64,000 bases of DNA, taken from positions 3,658,001 to 3,722,000 of the forward strand of contig NZ_CP107006.1 in NCBI RefSeq assembly GCF_022867795.2, in the 5' to 3' direction. This document shows positions 43,816-51,469 of the stretch, piece by piece. Each line of letters opens with the position of its first letter. Position 1 is the stretch's first letter. The notes below the pieces were generated by a model. That model was not told the DNA's origin and did no database searches. It worked only from the letters and a program-made list of their open reading frames with translations. The translations under genes were made by a program, and so were the position numbers. This stretch comes from Chitinophaga horti. Lineage in GTDB: Bacteria > Bacteroidota > Bacteroidia > Chitinophagales > Chitinophagaceae.

Positions 43816-43819
43816 GAAA

Positions 43820-44398
43820 TTATTTTTTGGCGAGCCGCGTGCGTACTTTACTCAGGAACTCCGGCGAAAACCCCAAAAACGAGGCGATCTGGTGCTGCGG
43901 CGCACGCTGTGGAATGGTGGGATAACGTTCCAGGAAGTCGAGGTACTTCTGTTCGGCGGTGGTGGCGATGGTCTGGAACAAACGTTGTTGCAGCCGCGAC
44001 AGGTTGCGTTGCACCATCAGCCTGAACATGCGCTCGAAGCGCGGCACCTGTTGTAACAGCTGCTCTTTCGTATCGGGATTCAGCATCAGCAGCTCACTAT
44101 CTTCCAACGTTTCGATAAACAACCGGCTGGGCTGCTGTTCGTGAAAACTGGCAATGTCGCTCACCCACCAATTCTCGATCGCAAACTGCAACGTAATCTC
44201 CGCCCCCTGTTCATCCACATAATAACTGCGGATGCAGCCTTTATTGATAAAGCCTTCGAAACGACACACCTCCCCTTCCTGCAACAGGAACGTCTTTTTC
44301 GGCACGGTGCGATGTTCTAACAGGCTGTTAAACAACGCTACTTCGTCCGGCGTAAAGGCGGAGAATTGTTGGATGTATTGATTGATGGTGGTGAACAT
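43820..44398 (-). CDS. Crp/Fnr family transcriptional regulator
   Basis: 192 residues from ATG 44398 (the longer frame to 44470 lacks family sequence). An N-terminal cyclic-nucleotide-binding-fold domain (LQEGEVCRFEGFINKGCIRSYY, then EQGAEITLQF) is followed by a C-terminal region with PQHQIASFLGFSPEFLSKVR as the recognition helix of the short Bacteroidota form. No iron-sulfur Cys cluster is present, so it is not a canonical Fnr oxygen sensor; the ligand is unknown. A matching TTGA-N6-TCAA site lies between it and the pirin gene. Confidence 0.9.
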   Translation of the reverse strand: MFTTINQYIQQFSAFTPDEVALFNSLLEHRTVPKKTFLLQEGEVCRFEGFINKGCIRSYYVDEQGAEITLQFAIENWWVSDIASFHEQQPSRLFIETLEDSELLMLNPDTKEQLLQQVPRFERMFRLMVQRNLSRLQQRLFQTIATTAEQKYLDFLERYPTIPQRAPQHQIASFLGFSPEFLSKVRTRLAKK

Positions 44399-44485
44399 GC
44401 GGAGGTAAATATATTGATTTCCTTTGTAACCGGCAGCAGCACACTCCTCAGCCGCCGTTGTGTCACTCACTTCAACGGCAACAAC

Positions 44486-45280
44486 CTACTCCAGCTTCCC
44501 CTCCTTCGTCGTTAAATACTGCTTCCTGTAGGTATACAACGCCTCTATCACCTTTCTCGGATTCTTCCGCTCAAACAACCATATCACAAACGTCGTAAAA
44601 CGTATCAATCCCTTCGGACTTTTCAACGCCGTCGCCAGTTTAGAAATGCTCTGGTCACGGGCGGCCATACACGCAGCACGCGTAGCACCTTGTTTGCCAT
44701 ACAATTCCTCTGCAAAACTCCAGGCGCCATCGCGGGCGTTGCCGATGCTGAACTGGATGAGTACTGACTGTCCGTTCGCGGCGTGCAGGCCCATCAGGGA
44801 GAGGAACGGGGACAGGCGACTGATGCGGTTGGTCACGTCGTATGTCAGGGAACCGATGATGTTGTTGATGGCGAGAAAGTCTTTATGCAGACCTTGTATG
44901 TCGTTGGTGCCGGAGCAGTCTACCGAAGCGATGCCCAGGTCGTAGTTGATGTGGGCGTTCATGCCTAACAGGAGTTGCTGCAGGATCACGACGCGCCACT
45001 TACGGGCGGCTACGAACGATACTTCCCATGGGCCGCTGGCCTTTTGTTTGGCGCGTTGCTGGTGAACGGCCTCCAGGTAGCGGTTGGCGAAGAATACGTC
45101 GAGGCGTTCCATGCGGGCGCCGTCTTCGAACTCGTTATTCAGAATGCCTTCTTTCACGCGCACGGTTACTTTGTGGTAAAGGGCCGCAAAATAGCCCAGG
45201 CGGTCCTTACGCCGCATGCAATCTTCTATCAATGCTTCTAATTGGAGAATAACCTCGTCGATGGTGGTGGCCGGCTTCAT
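44486..45280 (-). CDS. DUF5995 family protein
   Basis: 264 residues from ATG 45280. The central segment LLLGMNAHINYDLGIA is the signature of this uncharacterised family, with HKDFLAINNIIGSL, ISRLSPFLSLMGLH and a basic C-terminal region around FVIWLFERKNPRKVIEAL. Conserved His and Asp residues around MNAHINYDL hint at a buried metal or catalytic site, but no activity is known. No signal peptide is visible. It is divergent from the surface-repeat genes and probably monocistronic. Confidence 0.82.
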   Translation of the reverse strand: MKPATTIDEVILQLEALIEDCMRRKDRLGYFAALYHKVTVRVKEGILNNEFEDGARMERLDVFFANRYLEAVHQQRAKQKASGPWEVSFVAARKWRVVILQQLLLGMNAHINYDLGIASVDCSGTNDIQGLHKDFLAINNIIGSLTYDVTNRISRLSPFLSLMGLHAANGQSVLIQFSIGNARDGAWSFAEELYGKQGATRAACMAARDQSISKLATALKSPKGLIRFTTFVIWLFERKNPRKVIEALYTYRKQYLTTKEGKLE

Positions 45281-45374
45281 GAGCAGGGTATTTTGGGGTG
45301 ATGGAATATGGCGCAATATTACACGTTATTCTGTAAAAAAGGGCTATATTTCCGTGTCCATAAACCCACTACCT

Positions 45375-46064
45375 ATGCCTCGCCTTACGGCTACACTGTT
45401 TTTCATCCTGTTATACGCAGGCCTCAGCGCCCGGCAGGACAGTACGCACCCATTCGTGGCCGATCGTAAACAGCACGATACCATCTATCGTAAACGTTTT
45501 CCCGCCTGGTATACACCTGCGAAAGTAGAGGAGATCAACGGCCTGGCCATTGGCCTGGAAGCGAAGAACATCAAGAACAAAAAGTACGATCTGCGTGATA
45601 GTCTCGTTGTACGCGGTATCAATGTAGAAGTACCACCACTCGGCCTCGCCGTGATGCCTTTCGCGATGGTACGCATGTTCACCGGCGTGTTTAATCGCCG
45701 CGATACCGGCCACATCGCGAACATCCAGTTAGGTAAATGGACACAAAAGATTTACGGCATCAACATCTCCGCCTGCAACATGGACGAGGAACGGCAGATC
45801 AATGGCCTCAACATCGCTGGTATGACCTTCGGCACCCGCATGAACGGTATTTCTTTCGGCACGCTGATGAACGCATCCGACATACAAAACGGACTAATGA
45901 TCGCTGTAGTTAACAGGGCCACGAAGAGCCGCGGCATACAAGCCGGACTATTCAACGTCAGCGGCGATCTGCGCGGATTACAATTCGGCTTATGGAACAA
46001 GAACAGCAAACGTAGCCTGCCTTTTATCAACTGGCAATTCACTAAAGACAAACGGAACCAATAA
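45375..46064 (+). CDS. Surface-repeat protein (LA_2272-like), first of a tandem pair
   Basis: 229 residues from ATG 45375 with a signal peptide (LFFILLYAGLSA). The mature part consists of short beta repeats built on G-I/L-x-x-G/A-x-x-N: INGLNIAGMTFGTRMNGISF, GTLMNASDIQNGLMIAVVN, RGIQAGLFN, RGLQFGLWNKNSKRSLPFIN. This resembles LA_2272 family surface repeat proteins. Probably an extracytoplasmic beta-solenoid or small barrel. The next gene, a longer paralog, starts one base after this stop. Confidence 0.75.
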   Translation: MPRLTATLFFILLYAGLSARQDSTHPFVADRKQHDTIYRKRFPAWYTPAKVEEINGLAIGLEAKNIKNKKYDLRDSLVVRGINVEVPPLGLAVMPFAMVRMFTGVFNRRDTGHIANIQLGKWTQKIYGINISACNMDEERQINGLNIAGMTFGTRMNGISFGTLMNASDIQNGLMIAVVNRATKSRGIQAGLFNVSGDLRGLQFGLWNKNSKRSLPFINWQFTKDKRNQ

Positions 46065-46065
46065 C

Positions 46066-47208
46066 ATGTTACGCATCACCCTTATCCTGCTACTCACACT
46101 TTTTTCGATCATTACCAACGCAAACACAGACAGCACCTGGAAAGTACTCATATACCAACAGGGCAGGGAGATTGTACAACGCCCCGATATGAGCACCTTT
46201 GCGAAGACAGGCTTTTATCTGTATCGTCATGTAGTCTATGGCGTTACCCTCAAAGGCCCTACCTACATGCGTAACGCCGAGCTGATAGACGTAGTACCCG
46301 ACACCCTGCGCTTCGTGATCCACGCGCCCGCAGGGCGTTACCCGGATACCGTGTCTGTACATTACCGCGAGGTAGAACTGCTTTCGTTGCAACCGGCGTT
46401 GCAGGTAAGTCCGCAGTTGCTGAAATTCTATGACTTCAGGTTTGTGAAAGATACCGGCAGCAACTACATTCCCGGTCGCGCCGCCTACACCTGGGACAAA
46501 GACGGGAACAGGATCGAATACGAAGCCCTGCCCCGCCTTACCCGTAGTGGCATCGACACGAGCTTCGTTCCGCACGGCATCTCTATCCGGGAGTATAGCC
46601 TCACCCCGGATCCCTCTTTGCGTGACACGATCTATCGTAAAAGAAATGTATTCGGTTTCACCCCCGGTAAACGCGAAGAAATCAACGGCCTCTCCTTCGG
46701 CTTTTGGACGCGCAACCGCAAGAACAAAAAGTATAAAGTACGTGACTCCCTCGTAACCCGCGGCGTAAACATAGAACTACAGCCGCTCGTGCTCGTCGGA
46801 CTTTTCGTATGGCCCTACCTCTCCGTAGATCCCGACGAAACCGACACCTTCGAAAAGTATGTAGAAGAGGGTCAGTATAAATGGGAATCAAAAATTTACG
46901 GCTTCAACGTATCCCTGTTAAACGGTGGCCCGCGGCGTATTTACGGCATCAACCTAAGTGCGACGATTACTTCCGCTGATGAGATACACGGCCTGACGAT
47001 CAGCCCGATCGTGAATTGGAGTTACATTCAGAAAGGCACCGCCATCGCCCTTGTGAACCGCGCGTTCAAAACACGCGGCTTTCAACTGGGACTGTTCAAC
47101 AAAAGCTTCGACCATCGCGGTTTGCAGATCGGCCTGTGGAACCGCAACGCGAAACGTGGGTTGCCGATTATTAACTGGCAGCTGAAAGGTGTTAAGGAAG
47201 CAGAGTAG
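46066..47208 (+). CDS. Surface-repeat protein (LA_2272-like), longer paralog
   Basis: 380 residues with a signal peptide (LILLLTLFSIITNA). An N-terminal domain of about 185 residues (TWKVLIYQQGREIVQRPDM onward) has no counterpart in the first copy. From YRKRNVFGFTPGKREEINGL onward the two proteins are colinear: KNKKYKVRDSLVTRGVNIE, SKIYGFNVSLLNG, RRIYGINLSATI, ALVNRAFKTRGFQLGLFN, RGLQIGLWNRNAKRGLPIIN. So one arose by duplication with gain or loss of the N-terminal domain. Co-transcribed with the upstream copy. Confidence 0.75.
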   Translation: MLRITLILLLTLFSIITNANTDSTWKVLIYQQGREIVQRPDMSTFAKTGFYLYRHVVYGVTLKGPTYMRNAELIDVVPDTLRFVIHAPAGRYPDTVSVHYREVELLSLQPALQVSPQLLKFYDFRFVKDTGSNYIPGRAAYTWDKDGNRIEYEALPRLTRSGIDTSFVPHGISIREYSLTPDPSLRDTIYRKRNVFGFTPGKREEINGLSFGFWTRNRKNKKYKVRDSLVTRGVNIELQPLVLVGLFVWPYLSVDPDETDTFEKYVEEGQYKWESKIYGFNVSLLNGGPRRIYGINLSATITSADEIHGLTISPIVNWSYIQKGTAIALVNRAFKTRGFQLGLFNKSFDHRGLQIGLWNRNAKRGLPIINWQLKGVKEAE

Positions 47209-47710
47209 TGCGCACCTTCTCTCCGCAGATTGCAGGCGATGGTCTAACCTTATGGGGCGACTGAAATTGTTCGGCACGCAAACTCCTCCCCGCAGTATGA
47301 TACCATATCAGATTGCTCTAATAGTTGAGACTGGTAAAATTGTAGTCAATAAGATTCAAAAAAACAATGCGCAAAGGGCCCCGAAAGGGCGTCGAAAGGG
47401 CCTGGCTCCATCCTGGCTTGCTGTTACGTGGCTGTATCCTTCGAAGATGCCCGTAAACAGGATGTTTTACGTATGCAGGGCGCAGCACTTTTTAGCAGGG
47501 ATGTGGAAAGGATGTTGGGAGGATCGGGCAAGGATGGCCGTTTCCATGGGCGGGACGACTTGTATCCACGTAACAGCCGCTGCGTTTGTCAGAGGCTTTA
47601 ACACATTTAAAACGTTAGCAACACACTTATATAACCATTTGTTAATGAAATAATTAACACTGCTAAAACGGCATAATTTTTGCCATCTAACCCGCCCAAA
47701 ACAACAGCTT
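47209..47710. other. Non-coding stretch, nothing recognised
   Basis: About 500 bases after the surface-repeat pair. It contains two close copies of CGAAAGGGC (around 47380-47400) and an A+T-rich stretch just before the next start. No exact promoter consensus, RNA gene or gene remnant was seen. Confidence 0.35.
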
Positions 47711-49003
47711 ATGAAGATGAAAGAGTTTAACGCATTCATGTCCGGCGCCAGCGGCAAGATTGGCGACCTGGTGTACAGCCAGCGCAACGGCGACACCTGC
47801 GTGAGCAGGGCTCCCAGGAAGCGGCCGGGCAACGGCACGCCTGCGCAGGCAAGGGCACGCAGGGAATTTAGTACGGCGAACCTGTTTGCCAATGTGGTAC
47901 TAAAGGACGAAACGCTTTACAACACCTACCACCAGCTACGTCTGAAGGGATGCAATGTGCAGAACATGGCGGTGAAGGACTTCTACGGGGTGCCGGAGAT
48001 ACTGGAGATCGCCGTTGCCGGGCAGCATATCTTCGTAAAGGCGATTGATAATGTGTGGGTAGCGAATGTGTCTGTCGCGTTGTACGATGCAGACGGCAGC
48101 CTGCTCGAATCGGGCAATGCCGTGGTGGCAGACAGGGGCAAGACGAAACGACGGAAGTCTTCCGAATGGACGTACACGATAAACACTTCCACGCAGATAA
48201 GCCGGATGGTGGTGACTGCGCTCGACATGCCGGGAAATACAGCAGTGGAGGAGGTCTACCCGGGCGTTGCCGTTGAAGTGAGTGACACAACGGGGGCTAG
48301 GGAGAGTGATAATGCTGGTGCAATAATCGAGGAACCAATGATCGCGGAATTGCAGTACGAAACGGGCAACAACATCGCAGCAAACACACTACCCCAAATA
48401 CCAATAGTCCCGATGCTTCAACCCCAACCGAACCTCACTCCCGACAGCCATCCCGCCTTCAGGGATGTGCACCACGATCACCTCGCCGTTCACGAGCACT
48501 TCGGCCTCGTAGGTGTGGCCGATGAAATCGAGGCGTTGGAGGGTACCGGGGATGCCGCCTTCAGCAACGATGGCGACTTGCTCCGGACGCAGGAACAGGC
48601 CGGGTTGAGTGTCCGGGAAGATGGACTGCTTCAAAATGGTATAACGGCCGAACAAGCCGGCAGCGTAAGGACTGGCGGGTTGGCGGTAAGTAACTTCGGG
48701 ACTGGCCTGCTGCACGATCCCGCCGTCTTTCATGAGGATGATTTCGTCGGCCCACGACAGGATGTCCAGCGGGTCGTGGGATACGAGCAGGATGGTGATG
48801 CTGAGCTTTTCGCCGATGTCGGCGATCACAGCCTTCAGGGTTTGTTTATGTACCAGGTCGAGGTTGGAAAAGGGTTCGTCGAGCACGAGCAGTTTAGGCG
48901 AAGTAGCCAGTTGCCGCGCCAGGGAGATCCGTTGCTTCTCGCCGCCGGAAAGCTGGGTGGTCCAGCGTTTCAGGAGGTGATCGATGCGACAGATGCGGTA
49001 TAG
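47711..49003 (+). CDS. Conserved Bacteroidota hypothetical protein whose frame runs antisense into an ABC gene
   Basis: The first about 200 residues look real: SGASGKIGDLVYSQRNGDT, RAPRKRPGNGTPAQARARRE and NMAVKDFYGVPEI match a family of cytosolic or phage-like hypotheticals in Bacteroidota (start with GK-x-G-x-x-V-Y-x-x-x-N-G, later Y-N-x-A-V-x-D-Y). The frame has no stop until 49003, 615 bases inside the opposite strand of the ABC ATPase gene. The last about 200 residues therefore mirror that gene and have unnatural His/Asp/Glu-rich composition. Either the true stop was lost by mutation or deletion, or a frameshift occurred near 48290-48390. Function unknown. Confidence 0.6.
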   Translation: MKMKEFNAFMSGASGKIGDLVYSQRNGDTCVSRAPRKRPGNGTPAQARARREFSTANLFANVVLKDETLYNTYHQLRLKGCNVQNMAVKDFYGVPEILEIAVAGQHIFVKAIDNVWVANVSVALYDADGSLLESGNAVVADRGKTKRRKSSEWTYTINTSTQISRMVVTALDMPGNTAVEEVYPGVAVEVSDTTGARESDNAGAIIEEPMIAELQYETGNNIAANTLPQIPIVPMLQPQPNLTPDSHPAFRDVHHDHLAVHEHFGLVGVADEIEALEGTGDAAFSNDGDLLRTQEQAGLSVREDGLLQNGITAEQAGSVRTGGLAVSNFGTGLLHDPAVFHEDDFVGPRQDVQRVVGYEQDGDAELFADVGDHSLQGLFMYQVEVGKGFVEHEQFRRSSQLPRQGDPLLLAAGKLGGPAFQEVIDATDAV

Positions 49004-49342
49004 TTCTTCGGAATCTTCGTCGTAGAAAAGGTTGGCGTAGGCCAGTTCTTCTTCCACCCGATAATTATTACGCAACTCGTAATGCTGCGAGAGGTACGCA
49101 ATACCGGGATGACCTGGCATCAGCTTTTCATGGATCCCTTTCACCTTTTTACCATTGAACCAAACGAGGCCTTCGGACGCCTGTCCGAGCCCGGCCACTA
49201 TTTTTAACAGGGTACTTTTACCGGAACCAGATTCCCCTGCGATGGCTATTTTCTGAAGGGACTGCTGTGTGAAACTGATCCCTTTTAACACTTCTTCCTG
49301 ACCTTCCTTTTTGCGGATGTCGGTGACCTGTAATAAATTCAT
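48389..49342 (-). CDS. Orphan ABC transporter ATP-binding protein with TOBE domain
   Basis: 317 residues from ATG 49342. Walker A is GESGSGKST (36-44), the signature is LSGGEKQRISLARQLA, Walker B is LLVLDEPFSNLD, and the switch His is in LVSHDPLD. After about residue 240 a TOBE-like domain follows (FLRPEQVAIV, LDFIGHTYEAEVLVNGE), as in ATPases of importers for ferric iron, sulfate or polyamines. No permease or binding protein gene is near, so its membrane partner is elsewhere. A TACTTTTG -7-like box lies at 49351-49358. Confidence 0.9.
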   Translation of the reverse strand: MNLLQVTDIRKKEGQEEVLKGISFTQQSLQKIAIAGESGSGKSTLLKIVAGLGQASEGLVWFNGKKVKGIHEKLMPGHPGIAYLSQHYELRNNYRVEEELAYANLFYDEDSEELYRICRIDHLLKRWTTQLSGGEKQRISLARQLATSPKLLVLDEPFSNLDLVHKQTLKAVIADIGEKLSITILLVSHDPLDILSWADEIILMKDGGIVQQASPEVTYRQPASPYAAGLFGRYTILKQSIFPDTQPGLFLRPEQVAIVAEGGIPGTLQRLDFIGHTYEAEVLVNGEVIVVHIPEGGMAVGSEVRLGLKHRDYWYLG

Positions 49343-49350
49343 AAGACGCC

Positions 49351-49358
49351 CAAAAGTA
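49351..49358 (-). promoter_or_regulatory. Candidate -7 box (TACTTTTG) of the ABC ATPase gene
   Basis: Exact TAnnTTTG, 8 bases before ATG 49342, predicting a very short leader. The -33 region is a T run rather than TTG. Confidence 0.4.
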
Positions 49359-49448
49359 AGCCCCGCCGTCATCTTAAAAAAAACAAATATTCTCCGGCCT
49401 ATTTATTAATTTTACTTAGCGACTAATTCCACAATTCCTTACTTATAC

Positions 49449-50042
49449 ATGGAGCCGATACCACGTTCAGAAAAGATGCTGCTCATGCAGGCAGCGGAGG
49501 GCGACCAGGCCTCCTTTTCGGCGTTGTTCCATGCTTACAAACACAAACTTTACGGCTTCCTCGTCCGCATTACCGACGCTCCGGGTATGGCGGAAGATAT
49601 TATCCAGGATGTGTTCCTGCGCCTCTGGAACAAACGGGTGGAGCTGACGGACATCGACAACTTCGGCGCTTATTTATTCCGCATGGCGCAGAACCAGGCG
49701 CTCAACGCACTGAAACGCCGCGCCCGGGAGTACCAATACATCGCCTCCCTGCAGGAACCGGTGGCACCAGCGGAAGCAGAGACCGCGCTCAACATGCGTG
49801 AAGTGCAGGCCAAGCTGGAAAATGCCGTGGCGCAGCTGCCGCCGAAGCAAAAGCAGGTGTTCACCCTCAGCCGCGATAAAGGACTGAAGCACGACGAGAT
49901 CGCGCGTGAAATGAATATTTCGCCCGCTACCGTGAACAATCATATGATAGAAGCGCTGCGCACCTTGCGTAAGCATGTTGGCCCATACCTTTATACGTCA
50001 GGCAGTTATGCGTTGCTGACGTTCCTCTCTCCTCTTTTTTAA
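49449..50042 (+). CDS. ECF sigma factor (FecI-like, RNA polymerase sigma-70 family)
   Basis: 197 residues with sigma region 2 (FSALFHAYKHKLYGFLVRI, AEDIIQDVFLRLWNKR) and region 4 (AQLPPKQKQVFTLSRDKGLK, HDEIAREMNISPATVNNHM). In Bacteroidota such sigma factors are held by a FecR anti-sigma and switched on when an STN-type TonB receptor binds substrate. The cognate FecR gene starts 100 bases downstream and the STN-SusC follows, so this is the head of the uptake locus running to 63045. Confidence 0.95.
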   Translation: MEPIPRSEKMLLMQAAEGDQASFSALFHAYKHKLYGFLVRITDAPGMAEDIIQDVFLRLWNKRVELTDIDNFGAYLFRMAQNQALNALKRRAREYQYIASLQEPVAPAEAETALNMREVQAKLENAVAQLPPKQKQVFTLSRDKGLKHDEIAREMNISPATVNNHMIEALRTLRKHVGPYLYTSGSYALLTFLSPLF

Positions 50043-50142
50043 AAAAACTTTCAGACAGACTAGGTATATCTTCTTTTTCGGTTGTCATATTAGTGACGCA
50101 GCTTGTTCCACGTAGCTTCAGCATGCAATTAAACTGATACAA

Positions 50143-51306
50143 ATGACGCCGACAGCCAGAATCCGGTACCTGGTAACCCAGTTCGTTTCGGGCACCTGTA
50201 CACCACAGGAGCGCCACGAATTATTTGGTTACATCAACCGGTCGGAAAACGACGAAGCTTTAAAATCGGCCCTGGATGAGGCCTGGGCAGCTTACGAGCC
50301 CAACACGCCCATGCCGGATGACGTTTCGGAAAGGATCTTGTCTAACATCTACCCAACAAGCCAGCCCATGGTGGTAAAGCATCGCCGTAACCTTGGGTGG
50401 GCGGCCGCAGCAGCACTGGTATTGAGCGCAGGCGCTTTCTTCATATGGAAACCGGCTCCCCAACCTCGCATGCTGGCCACACCAACACCTCGCTACCAGA
50501 ACGAAGTACAGCCCGGTGGTAATAAAGCCTTACTCACGCTCGCCGATGGCACGGTGATAGAGCTGGACAGTGCCGCCAATGGCGTCCTCGCCACACAGAA
50601 CGGGGCGCAGGTTAAGAAGCTGGCGAACGGGCAGCTGGTGTACGATGCGACTGCTGCTAACGGTGCGCCTTCCGGCAATAACACCATGAGTACACCACGC
50701 GGCGGCTCCTATCGGCTGTCGTTGCCAGACGGCACGCAGGTATGGTTGAATGCTTCTTCTTCTATCACCTACCCCGTTAATTTCGCCGCAAACGAGCGCA
50801 GGGTAACGATTAGCGGGGAAGTGTACTTCGAGGTAACACCCGATGCAGCAAGACCTTTCCGGGTGAATGCACCGCAAATGGAAGTTCAGGTTTTGGGGAC
50901 CAGCTTTAATATCAATGCCTATGAGGACGAGAGTGCCGTGCGCACGACTTTGTTGACCGGCGCCGTGAAGATCACTGCAGGCGCACAGGTGTCGTCGGTA
51001 TTACAACCCGGGCAGCAGGCCAGCCTGAAACAACAATCACTCACCGTCGCCAATAATATCAATACAGAAGATGTAATCGCGTGGAAGAACGGTTATTTCC
51101 AGTTTAACGATGCCGACATGGCTACGGTGATGCGGCAGCTGGAAAAGTGGTACGATGTGGAAGTAGTGTACGAAGGCGAAGTTCCGAAACGCAGCTTTGG
51201 CGGGGGCATGCAGCGCTCCTTACCACTTACCCAGGTATTAAAGATCCTGGAAGAGAACGATGTACAATTTAAAGTGACCGGCAATAGAATCACTGTTATG
51301 AAATAA
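50143..51306 (+). CDS. FecR family anti-sigma/regulator protein
   Basis: 387 residues. Cytoplasmic anti-sigma helices (1-75, RIRYLVTQFVSGTCTPQER), a membrane helix (LGWAAAAALVLSAGAFFIW, about 84-102), the FecR periplasmic domain (STPRGGSYRLSLPDGTQVWL, GEVYFEVTPDAARPF, VLGTSFNINAYEDES) and a C-terminal DUF4974/STN-like domain (YFQFNDADMATVMRQLEKWY, ending KVTGNRITVMK). It transmits the signal from the SusC plug to the sigma factor. Complete, in contrast to the truncated FecR-like protein at 2970. Confidence 0.95.
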   Translation: MTPTARIRYLVTQFVSGTCTPQERHELFGYINRSENDEALKSALDEAWAAYEPNTPMPDDVSERILSNIYPTSQPMVVKHRRNLGWAAAAALVLSAGAFFIWKPAPQPRMLATPTPRYQNEVQPGGNKALLTLADGTVIELDSAANGVLATQNGAQVKKLANGQLVYDATAANGAPSGNNTMSTPRGGSYRLSLPDGTQVWLNASSSITYPVNFAANERRVTISGEVYFEVTPDAARPFRVNAPQMEVQVLGTSFNINAYEDESAVRTTLLTGAVKITAGAQVSSVLQPGQQASLKQQSLTVANNINTEDVIAWKNGYFQFNDADMATVMRQLEKWYDVEVVYEGEVPKRSFGGGMQRSLPLTQVLKILEENDVQFKVTGNRITVMK

Positions 51307-51469
51307 AAACTGAGTTATAAAAACCAATACGTTATGAAGTAGTCATCATTCTTAAAGAGGCTTGCTCATAAAAAAGCCAGAAATGCGGGAACATCTCTGG
51401 CGGCATTTGATGAGCAGCCCGGAACAATCGGCAAGACAGTCCAATTACTCAACCAAACAAAGCAAAAGT

